A DNA stretch of 64,000 bases from Aspidapion aeneum (Eukaryota; Arthropoda; Insecta; Coleoptera; Brentidae), in the NCBI GenBank assembly GCA_963576565.1, contig OY755039.1, forward strand, positions 69,444,886-69,508,885. The letters are read 5' to 3'. The notes under the pieces are model-generated. The model did not search any database. It saw only the letters and a program-made list of their open reading frames with translations, and was not told the DNA's origin. Of the stretch, positions 21,340-35,169 are shown in pieces (the first letter of the stretch is position 1; each line of letters begins with the position of its first letter). A program made the translations under genes and the position numbers.

Positions 21340-24158
21340 AGTGAAGATATTTTTTATTTAAATGTTTGTAGCTTACTTGCTGATGGAAGAAAGAATCTTC
21401 TTATAAAAACATAGAACTTTTAACCCATCTGTTGTGCTACTTAGTGAAAATTATGTTACAGAAAATATGGATTTTTTAAATTAAAATAGATGGTTTTAGA
21501 ATTGTACGTTGTATTTTGAACAGCCGTAATACGGGAAGAGTGATTGCCTACATCCGTTTGAACACAGAATTTAAAGTTATTAAAAATATTTCGTTAGATA
21601 GTAGTTATTGGTGTATGTTTTTGAAAGTCATTATTGACAGGTCTGAGTGGCTGCTTTGTATTGTATATAAGGCTCCCAGTTTTTTTAATTCCTCATTTCT
21701 TGAAACATTTGAGGATTTATGTTCAGAATTTTTACCCAATAATAAAAAAGTTATTTTTGTAGGTGATTTTAATATTGATTACTCTCGTGATTTATTTTAT
21801 AGTAAAAAGCTTAAAGATATTGTTGCTCTTTATGGTATCAAGCAAGTAATCGAAACATAAACACGAGAAACACAGAAAATACCAAATCAACCGTTGATCT
21901 AGTCATAACAAACTGTGATAATAAAATGGCTTCTAGGGTAAACACTACTCTCAAAATAAGTGATCACTTTAGCATATCAATTTGGTTAAATCAAAATTTA
22001 AGTAAGCCTAACATCAAAAACTTAGTTAGAAATTATAGTAATTTAATCTAGATAATATCTGTGATAGGCTAATAGGTTTAGAATTTCCTTTAGATAGTAC
22101 TGACGTTGATTTTATTTATCAAAATTTTTTAAATGTCTTTGAAGGTGTTATTAATGAAATTTGTCCTCTTAAAGAAATACGTATTCATGGCAACGATCTG
22201 CCTTGGTATGACTATGAAGTACATCTTGCTGCTACAGAACGGGATGTTGCTTTTAGGTCTTTTAATAATAACTATTTTAAATCTGATAAGCAGGCTCTAT
22301 GGAATAGATATAAAAAGAAACGAAATAATGTAGTAAGTAAGTTTGCTTAAAATAAAAAAGATCCCTACTTTAAAGATCAAATTAATGCTAATTTTCACAA
22401 TAGTAAACAAATGTGATAAACTCTTAAAAAACTGTTAAAAGAGGGCAAAACAAAGTTTGATTCCAGTTCCATTGGTTTTGTTGTTGATGGTAAGGAAAAA
22501 TCAATTTCTATTGATAAAGAGATAGCTGAGAATTTTAATAAATATTTTATTGAAATTGTCTTAGAAATACTAAGTAGCATAGAGGAAGCGATACATGGTC
22601 TCCAGTTGGACACCCAAGTGTCAGCTTACGCTTTTTTAAATTTGATAAGTTGACACTAAAAGACTTGAAAATAATACTTGCGTCTAACAAACGTGAAATT
22701 TCGTCTCTTGACAACAAATGCCACCTAAATGACGTATTGAATTCTAAAATGCTTAAAAATATTGGGAGAGTAGTTGGCCATGTGCTACTTCATTTAGTTA
22801 ATACGTGTCTCTAAATGGGCAAATTTCCAAAGTTGCTTAGATCAAGCATGGTTGTTCCTGTTCCTAAAGTGAAAAACTCAAAATCGGCTAGAGATTTTCG
22901 ACCAATAAACACTTTGCCAGCTATTGAGAAAATTTTGGAACCTGCTGTGTACAATCAGCTAAGGCACTATTTTTCAAGCAACAACATACTTATGGAAAAC
23001 CAATCTGGATTTAGAGCAAAGTATTCTTGTGAGACTGCACTGCAACTGACACTGGCAAACTGGCAGCAGATAATTGACAACAATTAATATATTGGCGTAG
23101 TTTTTCTTGACTTTAGATGAGCGTTTGAAACCATCGATAGAAACATTCTTCTTAAAAAGTTTGAGTACTATGGGATAGGTGGAGCCGTGCTTGGTCTGGC
23201 AAAAGAGTTTCTCGAGTTCAGACGACCGTGATAAACAACATGGTATCATCAGTTCAAGAGAATAAGTTAGGAGTTCCCCAAGGAAGTGTCTTGGGACCCT
23301 TATTCTTTATGACTTATATTAACGATATCGAAATTAATGTCAATTTTGATTATTTAAATGTCTTTGCTGATGATACCTACTGTGTTGTAAATGATGAAAA
23401 TTTGGATACTGCAGTTGTACGAATAAATACTGAACTTAAAGCTATGTCTAAATATTTAAAAACAAATAAACTAAAACAGAACACATCTAAACCAAAGGCA
23501 ATGATACTGTGCAAACAATACCTCTATGAAAAGATTGACTTGTCTAAAGTAGACATAATTATAGATGGTGAAAGAATTGATATTGGTGATGACATAAAAT
23601 ATTTGGGTTAAGTTAGCCTAAAAAATCATTCTAATTATATATACAAAAAAATTATAAAATTTTATCCAAAAGTTTATCTGTTCAGTCTACAATAACTTTG
23701 TATAAAACTATAGTACAACCACATTTTGATTATTGTGCAAGTGTTTTATATTTGTTAGATAATAATTGTAAAGGATCGTTTCAAAAACTACAAAATAGGG
23801 CAATGAGAATAATCCTTAGGTCTAATAGAAGAACTCTTATAGATCTAATGCCTAACACTTTAAACTGGCTAAGTGTTCATAACAGACTGAAATACTATGC
23901 TTATTTTTATTTATAAAATAGTTAATGATTTACACCCTCCATGTTTCAGCAAATTTATGACGTTTATTTTGGGGAAAGATACACAATTACCCCACAAGAA
24001 ATAGATTTAATTTTAACATTCCCAGAGTAAATACCAGCAAATGTGCCAATTCATTATTCGTGAAAGGTCTGCAAGAGTATAATAATTTGTCAATTGAAAT
24101 CAAAAACTCAAGTTCGCTGAACATATTTAAAAGCAAGATCAACGAATTGCTGTTTTAA
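21340..24158 (+). pseudogene. LINE ORF2: endonuclease and reverse transcriptase
   Basis: Decayed ORF. The endonuclease blocks are IYRLN-like start, VIFVGDFNIDYSRD (about 21750-21790) and ISDHFSISIWL (about 21957). The RT blocks are MVVPVPKVKNSKSARDFRPI (22848), NQSGFRAKYSC, VVFLDF (23098), GVPQGSVLGPLFFMTYIND (23270) and the catalytic VFADDTY (about 23360). The end carries HFDYCASVLY (23725) and KGLQEYNNLSIEIKN (24063). At least five stops or frameshifts are present (for example 22035, 22350, 23085, 23230, 23610). It belongs to the Jockey/CR1 superfamily by motif style. Confidence 0.82.
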
Positions 24159-24533
24159 ACTTAATTCGATATAAATAATATATACAGACTAAGAAATATT
24201 TTATTGATATATTATGTGTTTTTTGTGTCTACTACTATTGATTATTATTACTATTGATTATTATTATAATTTTTTTTGTCACTATTATTATTATTTGATA
24301 AATTAATATTATTAGCTATGTTGTATTAGAAGTTTCTAAACAACGAATAAAGAGTTATTATTCTTATTATAAATTTGTCATACTTATAAAGTCAGTACAG
24401 GGTATAAGTATGGAAACAGTCTATTACTTCTTAAAATATACAAGATATCGAAAAAAAAATTATACAAAAATTGTGTAAAAAGAATATGGTTCATGTAAAT
24501 TTATGGGCTCTTTCGTAAGCTTTTTTTTTTAAT

Positions 24534-25430
24534 TTGCTGGTTAATAATAAACAGATTTATTGTGAATGTATTTTAGATATATTTGTTCCTTATAACGATT
24601 TATATACAGTTGAGAGGTCACTCAGTCAGAGAATGTTCTTTTATTTAGGTGCAAGGATTTTTAATTGCATACCAAAGAAAATAAAGAAACTACCTATTAG
24701 ATTATTTAACAAAAAAATTAAAACATTTTTCTTACAAATCAATTTGGTCAATACTATTCTAGCCAGATCATTGATGTACCTGTATTTTGATCTTTTCTGA
24801 AAATTATCTCTTTCTTTAAAAATAAAATGCTGTTATAGAATTAGTAAATAAATGTACCTGTTTACAAAAGTTCCTGTTTAAAATATTAGAATATCTTTAA
24901 AATAATATAAGTTACTACATAATATATTTTTGTACCAACATATGTTTAAATTTTATTTAAGATTAGTGTTTTTGCTTTAAACTATTAATTTTTAACTCGG
25001 ATCTATCTGTGTTCATATTAACTTAATTAAATTTGTCTATCTACTTTTTTATTGTATTTTAAAAACTTATATTACATACCTACTGTTATTTGTTGAAGAA
25101 ATAATTTAATTATTTAGGTCAATACTATTTATTTATCTGTTCCTATTGTAATAATGTCTTACAATATCTGACTGAAATAATTTAATTATTTAGGTCAATA
25201 CTATTTATTTATCTGTTCCTATTGTAATAATGTCTTACAATATCTGACTGTTAAAGATAATTATTATTAGATTAGCTTACAGATTTTGTTTTATTAGTTT
25301 ACAGTTTTTCTTAAATCCTACTTAATTAACATTAGTATTAATAATAATAGGAATAGAACAGTTTTTGTAAAATGTAAAAGCCTGTATTTAAATAAAATAA
25401 ATTCAAAAAAATTCAATTCAATTCGATTTA
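24534..25430 (+). pseudogene. 3' end of another LINE (RT C-terminus and 3' UTR)
   Basis: An 88-codon frame (24534-24800) ends in RMFFYLGARIFNCIPKKIKK, which resembles the tail of LINE reverse transcriptases. It is followed by about 600 bp of AT-rich DNA ending in AATTCAATTCAATTC at about 25415-25430, a typical simple-repeat LINE tail. No catalytic RT motif is present, so this is a 5'-truncated copy. The family is unknown. Confidence 0.45.
25098..25249. repeat. 76-bp perfect tandem duplication
   Basis: Two identical 76-bp units (25098-25173 and 25174-25249) within the 3' UTR-like region. The lack of differences indicates a recent local duplication or an assembly duplication. Confidence 0.9.
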
Positions 25431-27589
25431 TTAGTTCCGTGATTATTTCATCAGAAAAATACAAAATGTGCTTGTCAAGTAAATAGTACCTATATGTTAA
25501 GCAGTAGTCATTTTATTTATACAATGTTGGGCATAAAGCCGTAACACAACAAAGTTTTGTCTATTTTTATAAAAGAAACACCTTGTGTATAATTTGATAA
25601 TTCAATAATAGTTGCTTTAATTCTAAGAAAAGTTTGTTTTAACCTAACGTACCTAAATTTAACAGTTTTCCAGTTATAAAGTTTTGGAGCTAATGTAGTT
25701 AGATACTTATAGGGAAAGCCGGGTATATTACACCGCCCCACAGGTATCTGGCTAGGCCAGAAAGCGGTCAAAAATTATTTTGTCATTTATAAAGAAAATT
25801 TTAATTTTTTTTGGTTTGGTTTTGGTTTCGCTAGTTATCTTCTTAGTTTAAACTTTTGCATATTTATAATATTTTTTAACATTTATACTGCGCAATACGC
25901 CAAATATTTTCAATATCAATAAAATTTCATTTCAGTTTTTTGTTTATTTCCTATAAACTGCTTATTGTAAATAAAACATTAATTCAGCGTTATGAAATTT
26001 TTAACGTTAATATTTTTAATGAGTGTTGGCATTTTTAAAAAATAAACAAATGTATTTGTTGAAAATAATATATAACAAATAACTAAATTTAAAATGTTTC
26101 AGAACACACAATTTATTAATAAAACATAATATTATACTTAACCACAATTAAGAATACACATTAGTATATCAAGGTAAAAAACATTTCATTACCAATAATC
26201 TCCGATACTTACAACTTATAAAAATTATACACTGAAAGTTATATTTTTTTTGAAGGGAAATATCAAAAATACATAATTAATCAAGAATTAAGGCTAAAGC
26301 TTCAGGGTCCAGATTTAAGGGTTTTTTTGACAAAATATGTCCGCAAATGCAAATAATGCATAATATTTTGTTTTTATAAACATGTGATCAAAGCACGGCC
26401 AACTAAGATAAGTTTTGGAAAGAAGAAAGAAGAATTGAGAGTACATTGAGAAGCGAATAAGACTTTTTTTTATTATTAAATGTAATACGGTTGCTATAGC
26501 TATGCAACTTAAGGTATACTTTTAAAAAGATTGGAATTGAAATGTTTTATTTTATTTTTATTGCCACCAAGTATAAAGGACACAATTTGTGTCTGGCGAA
26601 TGAGTTTTGTCCATGTCCGTCGTACTGATGTCACCAGTAAATCCCATAAGAAATGTTTGGTGGCAATAATAACGCACCGGATAACATTCGTCACACAGAG
26701 TTTATCTCTGTTGTTCTCATGAGCGTGTCAGGGCGGGTAAAAGTATAATTTAGATTATGTAAGCCTTGAGACATCATACTTATATACCGGCAAGCCGGAC
26801 CAAAGTGGACTTTAAAAGATCTAGTCTATGATAGTAGCAGGAACTATTTTTAAAATAATGTTTCATTGAAAAAATTTAACGTAAAAACCAAAACGCTCTT
26901 GCCATTTTTTTCGACACTGCTTAAAAGCTCAATCCTTACCTTACACGCAAAAGTATTTAGTTTCTTCCACGAATAATTTTTGCCTTACTTATAAATTGTT
27001 TTATCTTTTTACTTGAGACTTATGGTGATGAATGAATAGATTTAGGAATAAACTTTTATTGCGTCAAATCCCAGGGGTAATTTCAGGACTCAATTAGCAT
27101 TGGTTGAAGATGTTATCAGAGTGTCGGATTTGACCACTTATGACCTAGCTCTAGATCACTGTGCGCCTTGTAAATCGTGCCACACCACTACTATTTTTAA
27201 AGAAAATATGAACTAAAATTAATGTCTTGGTAACGTCTCTTCGCAAAAGTTCTATATTTATATTTTTTGATAACAAATTTACCCTACCGTAACTTATTTG
27301 TATGCTATATGCTTTCCCAAATTTAAGATAAGTGTAAGTTATTTAAAAACAGTATGGTTCATGTATTTTCCTTAAACAAAGTTTGTTCTGTGGGACTTTT
27401 GGCTTTTTTGGAAAAAACTGATTGGAAACGAAAAAAAAGTAAAAAAGTTTTAAAAAAAGAGCAGGCCACTGGCTTGACGAAAATTTTTTGGTAAAAATTG
27501 ACACAAGGTATATTATAACTGTTATTAGGGATTTTTAAGGATTTAATTTCTTTAAAGAAAAAGTCTTGGTCAAAATGAATTTTTTCCCA
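25431..27589. other. non-coding DNA
   Basis: AT-rich. The only structure seen is a local inverted pair TTGCCACCA/TGGTGGCAAT at about 26559-26668 flanking about 90 bp. The short open frames there have no recognisable domain. Confidence 0.5.
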
Positions 27590-27609
27590 CAACGTCCAAC
27601 TTTTTGTCT

Positions 27610-27995
27610 TCGAAAATTTTTGAAAGTGATTCATAATAGAATGCGCGGGCGCATAAATCTTTCGAGCTTCGGACTGACTAGACCAAGCATGCGATTTTGG
27701 GGACGATGTTGCCATTGACTTTCAGACACATCTTTTAAGCCACAGAAAAAAATTTCCGGTTACTAATTTTTTAATGTTACTTTTTTATTATCATCAACTA
27801 CGAGATAAAAAAAGTATGGTTAAAGAAATAGTACCTACCCAGCTATTTATTTTCTGTTGCCTAATAAATGTGTTTGAAAATAAACGGGATCACCGTCCTT
27901 AAAATCGCCTGCCTGCTCTAGTCAGGCTGAAGCTCGAAAGATTTCTGCACCCGCGCACTCTGTTAGGATTCACTTTCAAGAATTTTCTCAAAGGA
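27610..27995. repeat. inverted pair of about 85-bp segments
   Basis: 27610-27705 on the minus strand and 27895-27985 on the plus strand share GAAGCTCGAAAGATTT and CCCGCGCA, with a spacer of about 200 bp. Both copies can be read in one frame with EARKI-x-APAHS. The left copy belongs to a 118-codon minus-strand open frame (27715-27359). Whether this is protein-coding conservation or a simple fold-back is not clear. Confidence 0.6.
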
Positions 27996-29099
27996 AAAAT
28001 TTAGATGTCTCGGCTAAATAGAGCTCTGTACGAAAATTCAGCCTGTTACTCATCACTTAAAAAATAGACCGATGAACTGTGGACTAATATTGCATAATCA
28101 CATTACAGATAACTATAACTTGTTTTTTATATTTTCTAATATAATAAAATATTTTTAACAAAATAGCTGGCAAACTCGTCAACTCTAATCTACTTGACAC
28201 CATTTCTAAACCTGACTTTTTCACCAAGGTCGTTGTTCTTTTTATTCAAAATGTGCAGCTTTCCTGGGAGTTTTTCACAGCACAGCTTTTCTTACTCTAG
28301 GAAAAACTTTTACGCCGACCAGTGAATAAAGATGACATGTTACCTTTACCTTGACACCTTTATGCATTAAAAAAAAATAAATGGATCCATGACAGATCTG
28401 ATACCTTCCTAGCTAGCCTATTAGCACACTTCAAGTAAAGCTCTGATAATCAGCCTTGAAAACAGTTTTTTTTAAATATCTTAGAAACTAAAGCTACTAC
28501 GAAGTTTTCTGTTATAATACAAATTATTGAGTCAAACGTAGTCTATTATATTCTGAAAACCGCATATTGATGCCATGCTCCGTTACAAAATTAGCATTTT
28601 AAAAAATTTTTAGTTGTCAAGAATCTGTCATTAGCATTAATGGATTTTGACCAAAATCTAATCAGCTTCAGCTCGTTAGAGTGCCGAACACTATTTAATT
28701 CTCTTAATTATTAAGAGACTGGTGCAAAGTTACTTCAAGTAGAAGAAGAGAAACCACCACAAATAAACTAAAAAATGTAGGTTCAGTTGCTCTTCCTAGC
28801 GCGAATAAATTATGTAAACAAAAAACCCAAGTTTTCTATGTTAGATAGAAACCTTCCTGGTTCCTTAAACCATATCAAAATATTTGGCTATAGTAAAAGT
28901 GGAGGAGCAGCACTGACCTTTAGACTGCTGTGAAAAATTCAATAAATTTTGCAATAGAAAAAAAATGTTTTTTAAAGCATTTTGGCAATTTATTAAAAAA
29001 CGTACTCACATAATAACGGGCTCACAAGAATAATTGAGAACCTTTACATAAATGCCCCCTTTCACCCTTTCTCGCTGCAATGTTTGATATTGATGAAAA
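27996..29099. other. non-coding DNA
   Basis: No supportable ORF or RNA gene seen. The sequence is AT-rich and unique by eye. Confidence 0.5.
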
Positions 29100-29136
29100 T
29101 AGTTACATTATTCTCTTAAACAGTGGTTGAGCGTCG

Positions 29137-31215
29137 AGCAAACCTTTAGGGGTGCACACCAAAAAATTATTGCAGCAACACCCAACAGATAACGCCAAGT
29201 TGTCTCAGTGCAACAATTTAAGCTTCACAGCCAACGGCAACCGGTGGGTGGCATCATGAGGGTGCGGGCGTTATCGATCGCCGCAATGGATTCACAAGAG
29301 CATGAACCGAAGTAAGGCCAAATTCTGTGTACTGTAATACTCTATATTTCGTAATTATAATGCAACATAACATCAACGGTGCACAGAATTTGGATCCAGT
29401 CAAGCGCGGCTCCGGCGGTAGCCGACCTACGCATCCTCGTTTCAACTCAAATTCAAACACATACATACCGGGTATTAATTCTTAGTTAGTATTCAACTCT
29501 TTGGTAAATTCCTTTTGGGGTTTATTGATGCTTTATGATAAAATTATCAATTAAAGAATGGTCAGATTTTAATATTTTTTTAAAGTAAAATTTGGGAGTG
29601 TACGTGCACATGTGCACTTAAGGAAGAACCACCACTGCTCTTAAAATAGTAGCAAAATCGGCCGTAAGGTAATTAAATATCAGAGGTGGCGTATTATTTT
29701 GACTGATGACTTTTTGTAAAAAGCAGAAGTTGCGTAAATATGGCGTTTTGTAGCGTGTTTTCTCAGTCTGTTTGGCTTTGCGACGTATCCGTTATGGAAG
29801 TTAATTTGATTTTACGTAGATTTTAGTACCATAAATCGAAAAAAAATTGGTTGGTATTTTCCACTTAATGTTGCAACCCCTATGACATGGAATAAATAAC
29901 ATATATTCTTCGATGCCTATGATGACCAAAATCATCCCGAGATAGTGAGAAATTCCAGAAATGTGACAGAGTGGATGTGTAATCTTAACTTAGGCTTTGA
30001 AATAAGTAAGTGAAAATGATTAAAAAATGTTGACATAGTATAATATTAGTCACGGCTAATTTATAGGTGAAATATTAAAGTAGAGGAATTGTCAAATAGT
30101 TAGAACAACATCAATTTACACAAATAAATTTTTAAATAGGAACCCACTGTCATCCCATGACAAAACTTGGCCTACATGTAAATAAATAGTCTAGAAAACA
30201 ATTCATTAGATTTTTGAGGCGCTAATTTCACACTGTTTTTAGTACACCAGTTATTCGGGAAAACCTAATGTCACTCGTCGTAAAGCAAGCTTCACAGGTA
30301 GGAAAGCCTCAAGGTCTGTAGAGGATAGGTTACCTGGTAACTTTCTGGCCAATCAGAGCCAGTTGCTGAAGCGGGAAATGACGTCATCGGGAGTGCCCAT
30401 TTAAATAAAAAGCATTTAATATAGTAGTAAATCTTCAAGTTTCTTGTGTTCCGTTATTGATTTAAATGTAAATATGTCTTGTTATTTTTCTTAAAGTGTC
30501 TACTACTAATTTTTTAGTTAATTCTTCAACTCAGGAATTAACACCTTCAATTTTTTTAACTCGGGTATTAACGCTTATAGTTTTGATTTGCTTTTCTAGT
30601 TAATCACAGCAACATTTTTTTGGCCAGATGCTTCAATTTTAGCCAGTTTTTATACGGCTTTTATAATTTACCATGACAAAATATAGCTGACTCGATCTAA
30701 AAAATTTCAAAATAATTTATAACGGATATTTGGCATTTATACTATTTTTCAACTGACACATTAAGGCACCTTACAAATGGGATTCCATAAGGCAATGGCG
30801 GCTCCTTCAAAAGTGCACATGTGCACGTGCACTGCCGAATTTGACTTAAAAAATATTAAAATTTCATTATTCTTTAATTAATACTGTCATCATAAAGTAT
30901 TAATAAGCCCCAAAAGGAATTTAGCAAAGACTTGAATACTAACTAGAAATTAATACCGAGTATGTATGTGTTTGTATTTGTGTTCAAACAAGGATGCGGC
31001 TACGCTTTACTGGAGCCAAATTTGGTGCACCGTAGATGTTATGTCGCATTCTAATTACGAAATATAGAAAGTGCTCTTATGCAGAAATTGGGAGGATCGA
31101 TACCGCCCGCACCCCCGTGATGCCACCCTTGTCTACGGTTAGCGTTGGCTGTTAAAGTACCTCATGTGCACTTTAAATTAGTGCACTGCGATAACTTGAC
31201 GTTATCGCTTGGGCC
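29137..31215. mobile_element. 2.1-kb fold-back element with about 450-bp inverted arms
   Basis: The left arm (about 29137-29640) and right arm (about 30778-31215) are diverged reverse complements. Shared blocks include GTGCACATGTGCAC, CCAAAAGGAATTTA or its complement, TACGAAATATAGA and CGTTATCG. The 1.1-kb interior has no ORF. Because of the arms, open frames here (such as 29466-29254) are not credible genes. It is probably an old non-autonomous DNA transposon. Confidence 0.72.
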
Positions 31216-34200
31216 CTATTGTTTTGATTTCGACGATTTCATAGTTACGAAAATGGCGAAAGTGTCTAATTATGATTGCAATAGCGTGCAATATTTGAAG
31301 ACAACTAAACTTTCTTAGGAACCACAATGGGTAAAAATGCATTAACTGCCCTCGCAATTTATTTCAAAAAATCACGCCTTCAGTTTCAATAAAAACTAGG
31401 AATGATACATTTGTTATTTATATAAAAAAATAATAATAATAGATAACTAATATCTCACCAAATATCTAATTTTTTAAATTATTTGCTCAAAATTATATGA
31501 TATAATATAGCCGATTCGATGACCCAAAATGTTGAGCGTGGCACTCAAAAAAAATGTTCGCCTGTGCCGAAAAACCCAATGTTTTAAACCATGCGCCAGC
31601 TCTAATAATTGATACAGACTTCAGATAACAATTGTGGCCCAATAAATAAATAATTATTACCACTGGAAAGAAGATTCAAACTCACATAATTTTTAGTGGG
31701 ACATAATCACAAATAATTTTTCTAGAAACCGTTTATCTCATACCTTTTTACTGCATCCATATACAGAAGCACAGCCCCCTCAAATTAACAAGCCCAATTC
31801 TTCTTCGAAATACAACACTGTCGAAGGCTGACATTTCCATTATTTTTTTGTCACCCGATATGTATTAAATCATAAAATCATAATAGTCACCCTAAAATTT
31901 CGGGGGCGGGGGCGGTTGGCAATGGGGCCGCCCCCCTCCCCCCGAAGCTAAGATTTTTTACAAACATAAAATAGCATAATAAACGGCCTCATGGGGTATC
32001 GCCCCCCCCCCCAATACTTTTTTCTTTATTCGCCACTGCAAAATAGAGTATACTGAAACAAAACAATTAAAGAAGAAAAATAAAGTCTTATTTCAAGATT
32101 AAACTAAACTACTTGAACTAAAAATAAATATTTTATTTAAAACAAATTGTTTTAAGGTAAAATAATTTATTCAAGAAAATATCGTGTTTTCATTCAAGAT
32201 AAAATTTTTTACCGTGTGCGTACTATAAATTTAAAAAAGTTGTATTGTTTTTTGTCAATTACCAAAAAATTTGAGAAAATATTCTATCCCCAAAGCAAAA
32301 AAATCTAATTTTAACTCTCAGTATTCAATCATGATATCAACGTCCCAGCCCGAAAAAGCAATATCCACCGCAACATGTTACCCTATAAAAATATTAGTCG
32401 CTCGGAGTAACAGACACACGTAGCGGGGTGACAGATGGCACATTCGGAAATTCAATAAGAATTTTCTTTTTGTGCTGGAGTGGTGACATTAGATAGTTTT
32501 TTGTCGTGCCAAATTAAGGACCGGTTAAAGTTGTCAAAAGTGTTTATCCATTCAAGGTTAACTGCAAACTCGAGGGTTAACCCCAGGCTAACTTGAGCCA
32601 CGTTCGACGGCAGGGTAGCGTATTTAGCTCTGGGTTAACCTCAAAATTTCGAATTATTTTAAAGTATTTTTTTTATTGTTGTGGATTTTTCTCAAAAGCA
32701 TAACATTTAAATTATGTACTTCAATTTTATAAGTGTTAAAAAGGATGCTCCAAAATTTTTAGAACACCTAGCGGTGCCGGCGGTACTTTATATGGTGTAA
32801 GGCTGAGATAATGGAATTTTTTTTAAGAAAACACTTAAACCCGACAATACAAGAAAACCATATAATTATAACCACAAAATGTCAAAAAGTCCACAGACTA
32901 TTAAATAAGAGGGGAAAGCTTAGATGGTCGATTGTTACCAGCAATGCCAACCTGCGAGTTTCGGAGCAGGGTGAAAATCACGGGATAAACACTTTTCTCT
33001 TTAACTCGAAGGTTACGCCAAGGTTAGAGTAGGCCCAGAGCTAGCTACCACGACGAGATACACCACCATTGATAACCAGGCCCTTAGGCCCGATAACTTC
33101 ACCGACAACGATAACTTTAACAATACGTGGAAAATGTATGTCAAGAGTTTTGCAACAACACAAAGCTTTTTTTTTTAGTTAAAAGAAAAAAAACTCCTAA
33201 AATACAAAAATGTAATTTTTAAAAGGTACTTTCGTTTACGGATGGCACTGAAGAGTTAATCATAATCCTGACCCAAGCCTGTTACACATCGTTAAAAATA
33301 AAATTTTATTGCCTAGAACGTAGGGTAAATAATTTCTTTTCAAAAAGTTTGATTTTCAAAAAAAATTTCCCAGTTAAGGGACGCCACTGTAATCTTGAGA
33401 AAATTATGTTATACATCATCGGAGCATATATTTCATTATTTAATTAAAACTTACAGAGCTTTCTTCTTGTGGTGCTTTGTTTTGAAGAAAACACACTACA
33501 AAACTGTAGAAAAACGAAAATAAATTCAATGGATTTTCGACGGTTTCTGTAAATCACCCACATGCCACTGGGCCGGTCGTGGTATACTTATACCCGACAA
33601 GTTATACATTGTTAAAAAGAACATTTTATCCTCTTAATAAAGTCTTGTACACGTGTTTGCCTAAAATGCTTACTTTTTGTAAAAATAGCAAAAAACAACT
33701 AATAATTATTGGAATTTTTTAAACGTTCCCACAATTCGAACGCCACTGAACTGTTACTCACAATCTGAACTGCGCCAACTATTACAAATTTTGAGTAAAA
33801 ATTTTATTTTCTACAAAAACGAATACCATACTTTTTTTTTCACAAAATGCTTTATTTCATTGAAAATGGGTTAAACTTAATATTTGGTGTATTTATTTTG
33901 AATAAAATGTGCAAGAAATCAGTATTTTGAGATACTATATATCTCAGCAAGAGTAGCACCTAGGTAGCTCGAAGATATCTCGGTTAATAGGTCTTTTAAT
34001 GAGTATTTAGGCCGCCCTTTACATATTTTCTCAAAAAAGAAAAATCCAAGATGCCGGCACCATTTTGACAATGTTCCTGAAGGAAAAGGGGTGGGGGCTT
34101 CTATTATGTTTATTGGTACCCTAAGAGCTATTAATTTCGCCTAGTCTTGGTTTTATTTTTACAGAAATTTATTTCCTTTTTTATTTTTTTGTCTCTTACT

Positions 34201-35169
34201 ACTCGGTCGCCATCTTGAATGTTTCAAAATATTCAGGGGTGCCTGAGTGGCATCAACCGGACCCTTAAAGTAGAGATCTTGGGCTATCAGAATGAGCAAT
34301 ATAATGTTTTATATACCTCAAATCCAACCTCTTTGAAAATCTCCAGACTTATTCTTTAATCCTTGGAAATAGATATGGAAAGAAATCCTTTAATATTTCT
34401 TTCCACAAATTTCATTATGAGACATCCTTCTTAAGTCTTCATCTTTAAGATGTTCTTGTGTTATCTGGGTAGTTAAGACCAATTTTTTTTTAAATGACCG
34501 CTTATCCGGAAAATGACATAAAAATATGTTCCAGGTCAGTTGTTAAATTTAGGTAGTCATACCATAATAAAGTTACAAAAAATAATGTCACTTGATTGTG
34601 AAAACAATGCGTCTATGTAACAAAGACATTTCGATGTAGCAAAGCTGGATTGTCACAATGTTACATAACAGATGGGGGACATTTAAAGTTAGTTAGTTAG
34701 TTACTTAACAAACTTACAAAACTGTGTTAATGTTACAAGGTTTTACACACTGGGGAGGTAAATGATATAGGCATAACGACAAATTTTATTAAGCGCGGCC
34801 AGCAGTAGCGTGCAGTGCTAATCAAAGCAGGGTATACTTAGAAGTCCCGTGACCCGTTTATTCATATCTACTAGTCAGAAAGTCTCGAATTGTCCAGAAA
34901 TTATTTAATTATAAATTATTTAATTATAACTTGCTTGCTGCCATGGTAATTATTAATTAAATAGTTTAAAACGGTGATACTTATTAAAGTAAAAAGTTTG
35001 TAAAATCTTAGTAGCGGTAAAAAAATATTACGAAACTATTCGCGTCTGATATTTCTAATCCAGACAATTATACTTAATGCTCAGCCCCAAGATGAGCGAA
35101 CACAGGTCACTAGTGGATAACATACAAAAAAACAAACCAAGGTTAAAAACACTACTACATTAAAAATAA
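31216..35169. other. long non-coding stretch
   Basis: About 4 kb with no supported gene. It contains a G-rich then C-rich tract (31900-31945), an 11-base C run at 32002-32012, and a loosely repeating segment at 33235-33790 where GCCACTG or GGCACTG recurs every 130-190 bp. The largest open frame (32811-33032) looks random. Confidence 0.5.

Larger units (their letters stand above)
19700..24372 (+). mobile_element. Jockey/CR1-like LINE with esterase-type ORF1
   Basis: A nearly full-length non-LTR retrotransposon in plus orientation. ORF1 carries an SGNH-hydrolase-like domain (19797-21334). ORF2 carries endonuclease and reverse transcriptase (21340-24158). The 3' end is an AT-rich ATTATTATT tract ending at about 24372 with an AATAAA-like signal. 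Both ORFs have frameshifts and stops. Boundaries are approximate because no target duplication was found. Confidence 0.8.

Noticed and set aside
26509..26722. Opposed short ORFs around an inverted TTGCCACCA pair
   Set aside because: No recognisable domain; the hairpin alone is too short to call an element.
32530..33060. Possible inverted repeat around GGATAAACACTTTT and CCAGAGCTA
   Set aside because: The blocks occur in inconsistent order between the two sides, so no coherent arms.
33235..33790. Degenerate tandem repeat with GCCACTG every 130-190 bp
   Set aside because: Spacing is irregular and matches are short; kept only as a note in the non-coding entry.
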